Shown here one piece after another: positions 16,280-25,475 of a DNA stretch of 64,000 nt. A program made the position numbers and the translations under genes. Under the pieces are notes generated by a model. The model made no database searches. It had not been told where the DNA came from and saw only the letters and a program-made list of their open reading frames with translations. The DNA is from Mesotoga prima MesG1.Ag.4.2 (GTDB lineage Bacteria > Thermotogota > Thermotogae > Petrotogales > Kosmotogaceae): positions 2,852,001 through 2,916,000 of the forward strand of contig NC_017934.1 of NCBI RefSeq assembly GCF_000147715.2, written 5' to 3'. Each line of letters begins with the position of its first letter. The stretch's first letter is position 1.

Positions 16280-18046
16280 ATGAGAAGTATTTTAATCAAT
16301 GGTGAGGTGGCTTACAATGCTCCCTCCCAGATATTTAACAGTGTCACCTTCAGGGAAATTCTTGCCGAGCTGATCAATGACTCCGAAGAAAAGAAGAATT
16401 CGCTTTTGTCTCTTTTCGAACCCTTCTTAAGAAATACAGACACGATGGAGACTTCAAGAAAATACGATATCGACGGTATCGTCGAGCTTCTTCTTGCGTT
16501 GACGATAGATCCTATTGAGAAAATCGACGGCTCATCCTACTATTCGTTTCCCAAAATGAGCAACAAAAGGGAGCTCCTTGTGAGGTTTGTTGAAAGCCTG
16601 TTTTCCCTGTGGAGAAACAAGCACAGGTTCATAGTCAAGAGAGACGAATACACGCCAAACAGATTTGACAGGATCTTCAAGCAGATGGTCCTCGTAAGAA
16701 CTAACACTGATCTAAAGAGCCTGGTACTGAGCCTCTACAGGCAGATTCTGATAAATGTATCGGACATCAGGCTCAAGATTCTCAGACAGGAGCCCGGCGG
16801 AGCCCAGGTGGGTTTCATCGTAGACAACCCCGAGGTAGATAAAAGAGCTAGGGTCCCCGGAGCAGACTGGTTGTACGGAATGGCCTGTGTTTGGAGCATT
16901 GTCTTCGAACCCCCGGTCATATTTTACACAAGGTCCAATAAGAGGCATGGGCTTTTCGAAGTCCGTGACAAACCAATTCTAAGCAAATTGAATATCCCGT
17001 CATCAAACGATTGGTTTCTCTTTCCAATTCACGTAGGTTCGAAACTAATCGACGTTGTTGTGAATAAGGAGTATCTTTCTCTTGCGGCCGGGCTCGGAAA
17101 TCTCTTCGAGTTGGCCAGTTTTGATATCGTAAAAAACAAGAAGCCCGATGGAATATATATTTTAGGGATAGACAACTCATTCTTCGAAAAGAAAGAAGAC
17201 TTCAACGGAGTCATATACAGGGAGGACGACGGCACCTACATTGGAATAGTGGGAGACGATCCTTCTATAGACTACTTCGGGTATATGAAAAAGATGATCC
17301 TCACTATTCATAATCTTCTTGTTATCGACGAAGGGAGACTGCCAGTTCACGGGGCCCTTGCACACATAAAGCTTAGGAATGGGAAAAAGGCCAACGTAAT
17401 GCTTATCGGAGATAGCGGAGCAGGTAAATCAGAGACTCTCGACGCACTGAATAGACTTCATGCCGAAGTTTCTGAAGTCAACATATTGATTGACGACATG
17501 GGATCTTTAGATATTACCTCTTCGGGTTCTGTGATTGCCTACGGTACAGAAACGGGAGCCTTTGTTCGCCTAGATGATCTTCAACCCGGGTATGCGTACT
17601 CTACTATGGACCGTAGTATCTTCATGAATCCCAACGAGATCAATGCCCGGGTAATCGTTCCGTACTCAAACTACACCGACATCATCAAGCCCACGAAAGT
17701 TGACTACTTCCTGTATGCAAACAATTACAACGAAGACAAAGATAGCGATCTAAGAATCTTTAAAGACGCTGAGGAAGCGGCAGCGGTATTTTCGAATGGT
17801 GCAAGAATGGCTAAAGGGACGACCACCGAGAAAGGACTCACTTACAGCTATTTTGCAAACCCGTTTGGCGCGATTCAACGGAGAGAAAGACATGAAGTGA
17901 TAGCAGATCGCTATCTAAAAGCTATGATAGATTCAGGAGTAAGGGTCGGAGAAGTTAGGACCAGGCTAGGGATCCCCGGATATGAAATGGAAGGGCCATT
18001 AATGGCTGCTAAGGCATTACTCAAAGCAATAGACGAACAGAGCTGA
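16280..18046 (+). CDS. P-loop protein related to PEP carboxykinase / HPr kinase
   Basis: A 588-residue protein with no signal peptide. Residues 377-386 are GDSGAGKSET, a Walker A motif close to that of HPr kinase and distantly like ATP-PEP carboxykinase. A Walker B-like LIDDMGSLD follows about 25 residues later, and a DRYLKAMIDSG segment near the C-terminus recalls the PEPCK end region. The N-terminal ~350 residues are not recognised. It may be an ATP-dependent kinase or a diverged carboxykinase; the sequence does not decide. It starts at ATG 16280 with GAGGAGG upstream and ends 66 bp before an ABC operon. Confidence 0.6.
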   Translation: MRSILINGEVAYNAPSQIFNSVTFREILAELINDSEEKKNSLLSLFEPFLRNTDTMETSRKYDIDGIVELLLALTIDPIEKIDGSSYYSFPKMSNKRELLVRFVESLFSLWRNKHRFIVKRDEYTPNRFDRIFKQMVLVRTNTDLKSLVLSLYRQILINVSDIRLKILRQEPGGAQVGFIVDNPEVDKRARVPGADWLYGMACVWSIVFEPPVIFYTRSNKRHGLFEVRDKPILSKLNIPSSNDWFLFPIHVGSKLIDVVVNKEYLSLAAGLGNLFELASFDIVKNKKPDGIYILGIDNSFFEKKEDFNGVIYREDDGTYIGIVGDDPSIDYFGYMKKMILTIHNLLVIDEGRLPVHGALAHIKLRNGKKANVMLIGDSGAGKSETLDALNRLHAEVSEVNILIDDMGSLDITSSGSVIAYGTETGAFVRLDDLQPGYAYSTMDRSIFMNPNEINARVIVPYSNYTDIIKPTKVDYFLYANNYNEDKDSDLRIFKDAEEAAAVFSNGARMAKGTTTEKGLTYSYFANPFGAIQRRERHEVIADRYLKAMIDSGVRVGEVRTRLGIPGYEMEGPLMAAKALLKAIDEQS

Positions 18047-18112
18047 TCTGGTGAAAACATGAAATACAATACTTTTTCGTGATTGAGAGTTTACAAATGA
18101 GGGGTGGTAGAG

Positions 18113-19030
18113 TTGCCCAGGACTGTAGTTGAAGTGAAGGATTTAAAGAAGTATTACGGTGAAACTAAAGCAGTTGATGGAATCGAATTCGATCTGAGAG
18201 AAGGCGAAGTACTCGCCATTCTTGGACCGAACGGAGCAGGAAAAACCACAACAGTCGAGATGCTGGAAGGATTAAGAAAGCCAGATCATGGAACCATAGA
18301 ATACTTCGAAGAGAGACTTCCTCCTTCAAGTGATAGAGTGAAGGAGGAAATTGGAGTTCAGCTCCAGTCCTCGAGTTTCTTTGAGTATCTTTCCGTGAAG
18401 GAGACTCTAGATCTCTTCAGAGGTCTTTACAGGAAAAGCATTCCTTCCAAGGATTTGATAAGAGAAGTCTCTTTGCAGGACAAAGAGAAGACGTACACCA
18501 AGAATCTCTCTGGAGGCCAGCTTCAGCGATTGGCAGTTGCGGTAGCACTGGTCAACGATCCTAGAGTGGTGTTTTTGGATGAACCTACGACCGGTCTCGA
18601 TCCTCAAGCGAGAAGAATGTTATGGGAAACGATTTCGGTCCTCAAACAGCGTGGGAAAACGATAATTCTCACTACCCACTACATGGAAGAGGCCGAGAGA
18701 TTGGCAGACAGGATTATGATAATGGATCAGGGCAAAATCATAGCTAGGGGAACGCTCTTTGAGTTAATAGATTCTATTGAAGTGGAGAACATAGTCACGT
18801 TTAGTGTGCGGGGAGATGGTCCTATTCCAAATGAGTTCCTTGAGATTGAAGGTCTTCAACACACAGAGAACCGCGAGTATTCGGTAACGACAAGGGATGT
18901 GGAGAGAACTCTTGGAAGGCTGTTCGAGAGATCCAAGAGATTCGACTTGCTTCTGGATGATGTAACGATTAGAAAACCCAACCTTGAAGATGTATTCATA
19001 ACGCTCACGGGCAAAAAACTGAGAGACTGA
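18113..19030 (+). CDS. ABC-2 exporter, ATP-binding subunit
   Basis: A 305-residue ATPase with Walker A GPNGAGKTTT (near residue 40), Q-loop, signature LSGGQLQRLAVA, Walker B VVFLDEPTTGLDP and H-loop TTHYMEEAERLA, the DrrA/CcmA-like type. The C-terminal ~80 residues are the extra domain common in this group. I prefer the TTG at 18113 over the GTG at 18104, because GGGGTGG lies 6 bp before 18113 but is too close to 18104. Two permeases follow directly. Confidence 0.9.
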   Translation: MPRTVVEVKDLKKYYGETKAVDGIEFDLREGEVLAILGPNGAGKTTTVEMLEGLRKPDHGTIEYFEERLPPSSDRVKEEIGVQLQSSSFFEYLSVKETLDLFRGLYRKSIPSKDLIREVSLQDKEKTYTKNLSGGQLQRLAVAVALVNDPRVVFLDEPTTGLDPQARRMLWETISVLKQRGKTIILTTHYMEEAERLADRIMIMDQGKIIARGTLFELIDSIEVENIVTFSVRGDGPIPNEFLEIEGLQHTENREYSVTTRDVERTLGRLFERSKRFDLLLDDVTIRKPNLEDVFITLTGKKLRD

Positions 19031-19039
19031 GGTGATTCA

Positions 19040-20203
19040 ATGAGCAGGATATGGAATTTCACTTCAGGCCTTTTCAAAAGTGAAATAAGAGAGTTTCAGG
19101 TTATGTTCTGGAGTTTCATATTTCCTCTGATTCTCTATTTCATTTTGACTTCCGTGTTTGGTTCTCTCTATGGAGATGATACTCAGGGGATAAGTTTCAG
19201 AGTAGGAATCGTCAGGGAGGAATCCCTTTCAGGTCTTGGAATGATCCTCGACGAAGTTATAGAAGATATTTCCTCCGAGAATGGGCCCTTTGTCAAAAAG
19301 GAGTATGGATCAATAGATGAGGCGTTGATTGATCTCAAGGAAGGTAAGCAGGATATCGTTCTTGTCATTCCAGAAGGGACCAGCGCAAAAATTGCAAGCG
19401 CCGCTGTTCTTCAGACTGGAGAAGTCGCTCTGCTGGTTCATTATGTCAGCGGAAAGGATTCGTCTTCCATTGCTTCTAATGTCCTCTCTGAAATAATAAA
19501 CGAAGTGAATCTGGAGATAAGACGTCAAAGTGGCGGAGAGTATGTCGACGTTGTTACTGAGGCGAAAACCGTTTCTGCGAGAGAAGAAAAACCTTTCGAT
19601 TACAGGGAATACATCTTTCCGGGAGTAGCCTTGATGATGATCCTCTCGGTAGCTCTTTTCAACAGTCCAATAGGACTGATCCAATACAGGGTATCGGGTG
19701 TCAACAAGAAGCTCTACACAACGCCTTTGAAACCCTTCGAATACTTCGCGGGTCACTTCGCCAAGCTGATTTTCACGATGCTGATCTCTTTGACCTTACT
19801 GTATTTAATTGCGACTTTTGTATACAATGTGCGAGGTCCAATACTGGATATCAGATTCATTCTTACACTTCTCTTCTCAATGGTGGTAACGATTTCCTTC
19901 GGACTGATGATCGCATCTTTCTCCAAGAAGCTCTCCACTGTGACAGTTCTTGGGCAGACTTTATATCAGCTCATGATGTTCCTTGGTGGTCTTTACTTTC
20001 CCGTCTTTGATCTCCCGTGGGGAATTCGCTGGTTGGTGTACGCTCTACCAACAACCTATCTTGTCGAACTGAGCAGAAGGGTAATGGGATATCAGTTTGC
20101 ACCGGTTTCTTTGTTCTGGCTGATCTTAGTGCCAATCATTTGGACAGCCTTTTCGACCGTAATTTTCGTAATCAACTTTAAGAAGGTGATGGGCTATGAG
20201 TAG
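19040..20203 (+). CDS. ABC-2 type permease, subunit 1
   Basis: A 387-residue membrane protein with an N-terminal span near 20-40, a large extracytoplasmic segment, then about five spans from residue 195 to the end, including the ABC-2 motif region around VALMMILSVALFNSPIGLIQYRVSGVNKKLYTTPLKPFEYF. It starts 9 bp after the ATPase and overlaps the next permease by 8 bp. It probably pairs with 20196-21260 to form the export channel; substrate unknown (drug, lipid or peptide). Confidence 0.85.
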   Translation: MSRIWNFTSGLFKSEIREFQVMFWSFIFPLILYFILTSVFGSLYGDDTQGISFRVGIVREESLSGLGMILDEVIEDISSENGPFVKKEYGSIDEALIDLKEGKQDIVLVIPEGTSAKIASAAVLQTGEVALLVHYVSGKDSSSIASNVLSEIINEVNLEIRRQSGGEYVDVVTEAKTVSAREEKPFDYREYIFPGVALMMILSVALFNSPIGLIQYRVSGVNKKLYTTPLKPFEYFAGHFAKLIFTMLISLTLLYLIATFVYNVRGPILDIRFILTLLFSMVVTISFGLMIASFSKKLSTVTVLGQTLYQLMMFLGGLYFPVFDLPWGIRWLVYALPTTYLVELSRRVMGYQFAPVSLFWLILVPIIWTAFSTVIFVINFKKVMGYE

Positions 20204-21260
20204 GAACAGTCTTAAACCGGTATTCATTGCCTTTGCAAAGGAAGCTTTCAGGAACAGATTGGAAATCTTCTTTACACTCTTCTTCCCGATGATATTTCTC
20301 CTTCTGTTCGGATTCTTCTTCGGGGGGTCCGAGAGTTATCAAAAGGTTTCAGTTGGTCTGTATCAGACGGGACCATACGATATTTCCGCGGTTATTGAGG
20401 AAAGCGGAGCCTGGAATCTGCGTCTGTACGACGGGGAAACGGATATCGGGGAAGCTGTCAAGAATGGAGACATTCTTCTCGGTATGATATTCAACGGGGA
20501 GAAGATCACCTATCTTCATCAGGAAGGTAATCTAGAACAGCAAAGCACTATCGAAATGGCTCGAGCAAGCATTTCGGCCGCAGTGGAGAAGAAAATCAAC
20601 AACGCCAGGTCTTTCATAGTCGTGGAGAATATTCCCGAAACAGCCGGTAGAATTCGCGCAACAGACGCAGATTATACAATGTCAGGAGTAATAGCCATCT
20701 CACTTCTTTCGGCAGGGATGTTTTCTGTGATTAGTGTTTTTGGGAGATACCGTAAGAGGGGAGTCCTCGATAGATTCAAAATTACTCCTCTTAGGCCCTT
20801 CACTTTTGTCCTTGGCAGCACCCTTACTAGATTTCTTGTAAGTCTGGTTTCCATAGTTCTCATCTTGGTTGTCAGCAGACTGTTGTTCAGAACTACTTTT
20901 CAAATAGACTGGCTTCCGTTTCTAGTATCGATTCTGTCCTCGACTCTTGGAATGATGGCACTTGGTCTGTTTCTTACATTGTTGTTCAGAAATCCAGAGA
21001 CTGCCGATACCGCCGCGAGTATATTGATGGTGATCATGGTTTTCCTTGCGGGAATCTATTTCCCACTCTCTTTCTTGCCCGACTATTTGAGAGTAATATC
21101 CATGTTCCTTCCAGTAAAATATGTGGCCGAGCTGATAAGGCATTCACTTGGAATTGAATTTGTGTCAACTTCATATTTCGTTATTACCAATCTTGTGCTT
21201 TTTCTAAGTGGTGTTGTACTGTTGTATTTCACCGGGAAGCGTTATCTTAGCGCTTCTTAG
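20196..21260 (+). CDS. ABC-2 type permease, subunit 2
   Basis: A 354-residue membrane protein of the same topology as its upstream neighbour, with MFSVISVFGRYRKRGVLDRFKITPLRPFTFVLGSTLTRF as the conserved ABC-2 segment and a final cluster of spans after residue 210. Its ATG lies inside the end of the preceding gene, so translation is coupled. Two different permeases with one ATPase form a heterodimeric exporter. Confidence 0.85.
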   Translation: MSRNSLKPVFIAFAKEAFRNRLEIFFTLFFPMIFLLLFGFFFGGSESYQKVSVGLYQTGPYDISAVIEESGAWNLRLYDGETDIGEAVKNGDILLGMIFNGEKITYLHQEGNLEQQSTIEMARASISAAVEKKINNARSFIVVENIPETAGRIRATDADYTMSGVIAISLLSAGMFSVISVFGRYRKRGVLDRFKITPLRPFTFVLGSTLTRFLVSLVSIVLILVVSRLLFRTTFQIDWLPFLVSILSSTLGMMALGLFLTLLFRNPETADTAASILMVIMVFLAGIYFPLSFLPDYLRVISMFLPVKYVAELIRHSLGIEFVSTSYFVITNLVLFLSGVVLLYFTGKRYLSAS

Positions 21261-21346
21261 GTTTGACTAGCGAGTATCTGTGTCTTCTGTAGGAAGAAAA
21301 TAGGGATGAATACTTGATTTAGAGTAACAGAAGGGAGGCTTTTTGA

Positions 21347-22540
21347 GTGAGTGATACAGTAAGAATTGCTGAAGGGATCTACTGGATAGGAGTTAACGAT
21401 TTTGAGACTAACCTCTTCGAAGCGCTTTGGCCGCTTCCAAGAGGAGTATCTTACAACTCATACATTCTGATAGACGACAAGGTTGTCCTTATCGACACGG
21501 TTAAAGGTCCGTTCTTCTCAGATTTTCTCGACAAGATCAGGTCGCTTCTTCCCGAAGGAAGAAAGGTTGACTATCTTGTGGTCAACCATATGGAGCCAGA
21601 TCACTCTGGATCGATAAAAGTTCTGAGGGAAGCCTTTCCAGAGATAAAGATAATCGGGAACGAAAAGACAAAGGGAATGTTGGATGCTTTTTACGGAGTG
21701 ACTGACAACGTTGTAACCGTGAAAGATAGTGATGAGCTTGAGATAGGTTCAAAGACACTCCAGTTTCATATGACTCCTATGGTTCATTGGCCCGAGACAA
21801 TGATGACTTTTGAGAAGACAACTGGACTACTTTTCTCGGGAGATGCATTTGGGGGTTTCGGAGCCCTCAACGGAGGAATCTTCGATGATGAAGTCGATGT
21901 GGACTACTTTGAGGATGAGGTTCTTAGATATTTTTCCAACATCGTTGGAAGATACAGTTCGATGGTCCAGAAGGCATTCGAAAAGCTTAAAAATGTAGAT
22001 ATAAAAGTCGTCTGCGCAACTCACGGACCTGTCTGGAGGAAAAATCCTTCAAGAATTATAGAGCTTTACGATCGCTGGAGCAAAGAGGAAACCGAAGAGG
22101 GAGTAGTTCTTGTTTACGGTTCGATGTATGGAAACACCCAGAAGATGATGGAGGCGGTAGCATCCGGATTGGTCAAGGGGGGCGTAGATAAGATCAGGGT
22201 CCACAATATCTCTACCACACATATATCTTTCATAATTAGAGATATCTGGAGATTTAGAGGTCTCGTATTGGGAAGCTGCACATACAATATGGAGCTCTTC
22301 CCTCCGATGAAACAACTGGTTAGTGCGATAGAGAACCGGATGATGAAGAACAGAAAGATCGGCGTATTTGGATCTTATACATGGAGCGGAGGAGCTCTCA
22401 AGGAGCTTCAAGAGTTCGCTTCGAAATCAAAATGCGATCAGGTCTGCCCGGTGATTGAGGCGAAGAGCTGTCCGACACAGGAGGATTTGGAGAAGTGTGT
22501 CGAACTTGGTTTGAACATGGCTTCCGCAATAAAGAAGTAG
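21347..22540 (+). CDS. fprA: FprA-family A-type flavoprotein (flavodiiron protein)
   Basis: A 397-residue flavodiiron protein that reduces O2 to water or NO to N2O. The N-terminal metallo-beta-lactamase-like domain carries the di-iron ligands in NHMEPDHSGS (H-x-E-x-D-H), with further His in PMVHWPETMMTF and CATHGPVW. The C-terminal ~140 residues are a flavodoxin domain (VLVYGSMYGNTQKMMEAVASG) that binds FMN. The length is normal for the two-domain class. GTG at 21347 with GGGAGG upstream. Expected role: oxygen or NO protection in an anaerobe. Confidence 0.95.
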   Translation: MSDTVRIAEGIYWIGVNDFETNLFEALWPLPRGVSYNSYILIDDKVVLIDTVKGPFFSDFLDKIRSLLPEGRKVDYLVVNHMEPDHSGSIKVLREAFPEIKIIGNEKTKGMLDAFYGVTDNVVTVKDSDELEIGSKTLQFHMTPMVHWPETMMTFEKTTGLLFSGDAFGGFGALNGGIFDDEVDVDYFEDEVLRYFSNIVGRYSSMVQKAFEKLKNVDIKVVCATHGPVWRKNPSRIIELYDRWSKEETEEGVVLVYGSMYGNTQKMMEAVASGLVKGGVDKIRVHNISTTHISFIIRDIWRFRGLVLGSCTYNMELFPPMKQLVSAIENRMMKNRKIGVFGSYTWSGGALKELQEFASKSKCDQVCPVIEAKSCPTQEDLEKCVELGLNMASAIKK

Positions 22541-23153
22541 ATCGAGTGGATTTGCAGTTATCAGTTAACCGGCTCAGGAGATCTCGCGGTCAATCTCATT
22601 TTGCTACACAAGACGATCCTTTTTAGTGAAGAATATTCGTCGAAGCCGACGATAACATTCAGTTTGGAGCCTCCTGAATTGCAGAGGCTCTTTCTTTTCT
22701 TCTGAGCTGTTACTGCCATTTGTCGCATTTTTGACCCAAACCGAGATATTTTCCCTTCGGTCTTCACATTTATTGCTCTGAAGTTCTTTGGTTATCAATC
22801 ACAAATGAAGCCGGACGGTCGAAAATCTAGATTTACGAAGTCGAATCTTTTGAGGAGAATTTCTCGGATCTTCTTTTAATCTCTATCCCTGGAAACATTG
22901 GCAATACCAGTCGGGCTCATTTGGCATTCAAATCTCCAGATGATGTACTGCTTACAGACTAACTCAAATGAACTCGCCGCTTCCCATTATAAGGAATTTA
23001 GCAGTAGAAACTATTACGGATAATTATCTCCTTGTAAGCTTCTACTCAACGATGAATGATGATAGCAACGAAGTTGGCTGTCTGTTTAATCTCTCTTTAA
23101 TTGGATGCGGGTTAAACTACGATGATCGAAAAAGTAGAGGGAGGTTGTGAATT
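22541..23153. other. Spacer downstream of fprA
   Basis: Contains the putative terminator at 22667-22702. The rest is AT-rich sequence with no gene, repeat or RNA that I can support. GGGAGG at 23139-23144 belongs to the gene at 23154. Confidence 0.55.
22667..22702 (+). terminator. Probable fprA terminator
   Basis: GAGCCTC (22667-22673) pairs with GAGGCTC (22684-22690) around a 10-nt loop, followed by TTTCTTTTCTTC. Confidence 0.65.
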
Positions 23154-24017
23154 ATGAAAAAGCTTTCATTGTCCATCATACTATTGATTACACTTTTCTT
23201 TGCCGGGTGCATGGAGTTCCCCTCACAGGAACCTGACATAGGTACTGTAAGAGTCTTTCTTACCGATGCAGTAATTCCCGTAGAGGACATCGATTCCTTG
23301 ATGGTAAGGATTGAGAGTATTTCACTTTACGGAGATGAAGATCAGCCGGTTGTTATTTCAGATACGCCTTTCGAAGTGGATATCGTCACTCTGGTCGGAG
23401 CAACGTACGAATTGCCCAATACAAGCAGCGTCTCAGGCATCTACAACCAGTTGAGAATGGAGGTCGGAGCCGCGACTTTGACTGCCAATGGTGAGATCTT
23501 CCCTGTTACTGTCAACTCAGGGTCGCTAAAGATAAACGATCTCGATTTGACGATTGATGAGAACGCAACTACAACAGTTGTGCTTGATTTCGACTTATCT
23601 AAGTCCCTGATCATAAATGGACGTTGGGAAGATCTCAAGATTGAAGAGGACAATGGAGGTATCAATTCTCGCAAAGACAAGGTCCATATGACTCCTGTCC
23701 TTCATGTGCGCCACGGCAGCCTTTTTGACGTAACCGGAGTTGCCTCTTCAAGCATTTACCCTCTTCTAGTAGCGCTCTTTCCTGAGAATGGAGGCGAGGC
23801 ACTTACAACGTTTACCCATGAGGACAATTCAATTTGGGATCAGGGAGAATTCAGGTTCTGCAAAGTCGTTTCGGGAGATTACAGGATAGAGTTCTTCGAC
23901 AATTACACAGATGAAGGTTTTTCGATTGACGAGAGCGAGTCCAGATATCAGCCTTTGTTTGTGACAGTGGTGGATAGAGACGTAGATCTTGGTACAATTG
24001 TTCTTGTGGAGAAATAG
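23154..24017 (+). CDS. DUF4382 lipoprotein
   Basis: A 287-residue exported lipoprotein. Residues 1-18 form a signal peptide and FAGC (16-19) is a lipobox, so Cys19 would be lipid-modified. The following GTVRVFLTDAVIPVEDIDSLMVRIESI segment and LRMEVGAATLT are typical of DUF4382, which is found in envelope lipoproteins of unknown role. The last ~90 residues (FDVTGVASSSIYPLLVALF) look like a second beta domain of carboxypeptidase-regulatory type. It starts 3 bp after a GTGA-rich stretch with GGGAGG. Confidence 0.85.
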   Translation: MKKLSLSIILLITLFFAGCMEFPSQEPDIGTVRVFLTDAVIPVEDIDSLMVRIESISLYGDEDQPVVISDTPFEVDIVTLVGATYELPNTSSVSGIYNQLRMEVGAATLTANGEIFPVTVNSGSLKINDLDLTIDENATTTVVLDFDLSKSLIINGRWEDLKIEEDNGGINSRKDKVHMTPVLHVRHGSLFDVTGVASSSIYPLLVALFPENGGEALTTFTHEDNSIWDQGEFRFCKVVSGDYRIEFFDNYTDEGFSIDESESRYQPLFVTVVDRDVDLGTIVLVEK

Positions 24018-24125
24018 GTTCTGTTGACGCTGCTCTTGAGATGACATAAGAGCCCTTCTTCTTCACTAGCGTGGCAAGGTGCAACGCGCAGAGTTTCTCG
24101 AAAAAGATGAGCATATGGAGGTTAC

Positions 24126-24782
24126 ATGAAGAAAATCGTCTGGATCTTGATAATAATGTCTCTCTTTTTCTCCTCCAAGATTCTTTCTAACGTACTAATT
24201 GAGGGCGAGAGATCTTTGCTGGATTATCTAGTCGAGGGGAAGGCCCTGAATATGGCGGTTGATATCTCTCTGATTCAGAGTGTCCAAGAAAAGGTTCCAG
24301 GAGAGATTCAAGCGGTTTTTCTTCTACCCGAAGGGTCGGTAAGAGTCATTACCGATTCCCATTTTGTCACGCTTTCGGAAACCGGTGAGATTTATGAGAT
24401 TTATGAGATCACTGGATCGGGTACCACTTTGAAAGTTGGAATCATAGATGCGCTTTCTCTCGTATCTGTTCAGACAAGAGAGAATGTATTTGGCATCTTC
24501 CTGGTGCAGGAAGAGAATTCTTACTTCTGGCATGTTGTGACCGGGACTAGGACCTTCAGGCTCGCAAGCAGTTTTGCCTCTACTCTTAGTATAAAGTCAA
24601 ATGAGGAAGCACTGGAAGAGATAAACAAGGGGTTGCAGAGATCTGAGGAGGTAAGGGAAAATCAGCATCCTTCCGAAAAGCAAGGTAAACCAGAAGATCC
24701 CGGAAAACCGGAAGATCCTGGAAAGCCTGATGATCCAGGTCCGCCAAATACACCTCCGGGAAAAGAAAACGGAAAGAAATGA
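24126..24782 (+). CDS. Secreted protein with a proline-rich tail, linked to a two-component system
   Basis: A 218-residue protein with an N-terminal signal peptide or anchor (KKIVWILIIMSLFFSSKILS). The middle part is beta-rich and not recognised. From about residue 185 it is low complexity with KPEDPG repeats (three or more) and ends in charged residues. Its ATG follows GGAGG, and the response regulator starts 6 bp after its stop, so the three genes probably form one operon. It may be an extracytoplasmic partner or target of the histidine kinase (inference). It is not a lipoprotein. Confidence 0.7.
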   Translation: MKKIVWILIIMSLFFSSKILSNVLIEGERSLLDYLVEGKALNMAVDISLIQSVQEKVPGEIQAVFLLPEGSVRVITDSHFVTLSETGEIYEIYEITGSGTTLKVGIIDALSLVSVQTRENVFGIFLVQEENSYFWHVVTGTRTFRLASSFASTLSIKSNEEALEEINKGLQRSEEVRENQHPSEKQGKPEDPGKPEDPGKPDDPGPPNTPPGKENGKK

Positions 24783-24788
24783 TGTCCT

Positions 24789-25475
24789 ATGAAGTTACTG
24801 GTAGTTGAAGATGAGAAGAAGCTTCTTGAGAATGTGGCTGCTTTCCTAGAACGCAAAGGATTCCTTGTAGATACTGCGCAGGATGCAGAAGATGGGCTGG
24901 ATCTAGCGCTTGAGAGAAACTATGATTGCATAATTCTTGATGTGATCTTACCCGGAATGGGCGGATATGAATTCTGCCGCTTCCTCAGAGAAGAGATCGG
25001 CTCCGACGTACCAATAATCATCATCACTGCCCTTGGGGAAATTGACAGTAGGATCGAAGGTCTCAAGATAGGAGCGGATGATTACTTGCCGAAACCATTC
25101 GACCTGAGAGAGCTTGAGGCAAGAGTCAGAGCGCTTATCAGGCGGAACCAACTTAGAAGTGAGCCTGTTATTCGATATGGGCCGTTGACATACGATTCAA
25201 GGAGCGGTGTTTTTAGTTGTTCGAAGAAGGAACTGTCGCTTACTTCCAGAGAATCCTCGATCCTAGAGCTTTTTTTAAGGAATCCCGGAACGGTCTTTAG
25301 CAGAGAGGAAATTACAGACAAGATCTGGGAAACTGGATTCGAGTCTCGGAGCAATATTGTCGACGTTTACATTCGATACATCAGAAGGAAGCTAGAGGCT
25401 GCAGGAATTCTAGATATTATACAGACGGTACCGAGAAAGGGGTATGGGTTGAGGAGATTGCGGGATGACGGTTAA
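24789..25475 (+). CDS. OmpR-family response regulator
   Basis: A 228-residue DNA-binding response regulator. D51 in CIILDVILPGMGG is the phospho-acceptor; the acidic pocket (VVEDE) and K in DDYLPKPFDL are in place. The C-terminus is a winged helix ending in IQTVPRKGYGLRR. It overlaps the histidine kinase gene by 11 bp. Confidence 0.95.
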   Translation: MKLLVVEDEKKLLENVAAFLERKGFLVDTAQDAEDGLDLALERNYDCIILDVILPGMGGYEFCRFLREEIGSDVPIIIITALGEIDSRIEGLKIGADDYLPKPFDLRELEARVRALIRRNQLRSEPVIRYGPLTYDSRSGVFSCSKKELSLTSRESSILELFLRNPGTVFSREEITDKIWETGFESRSNIVDVYIRYIRRKLEAAGILDIIQTVPRKGYGLRRLRDDG

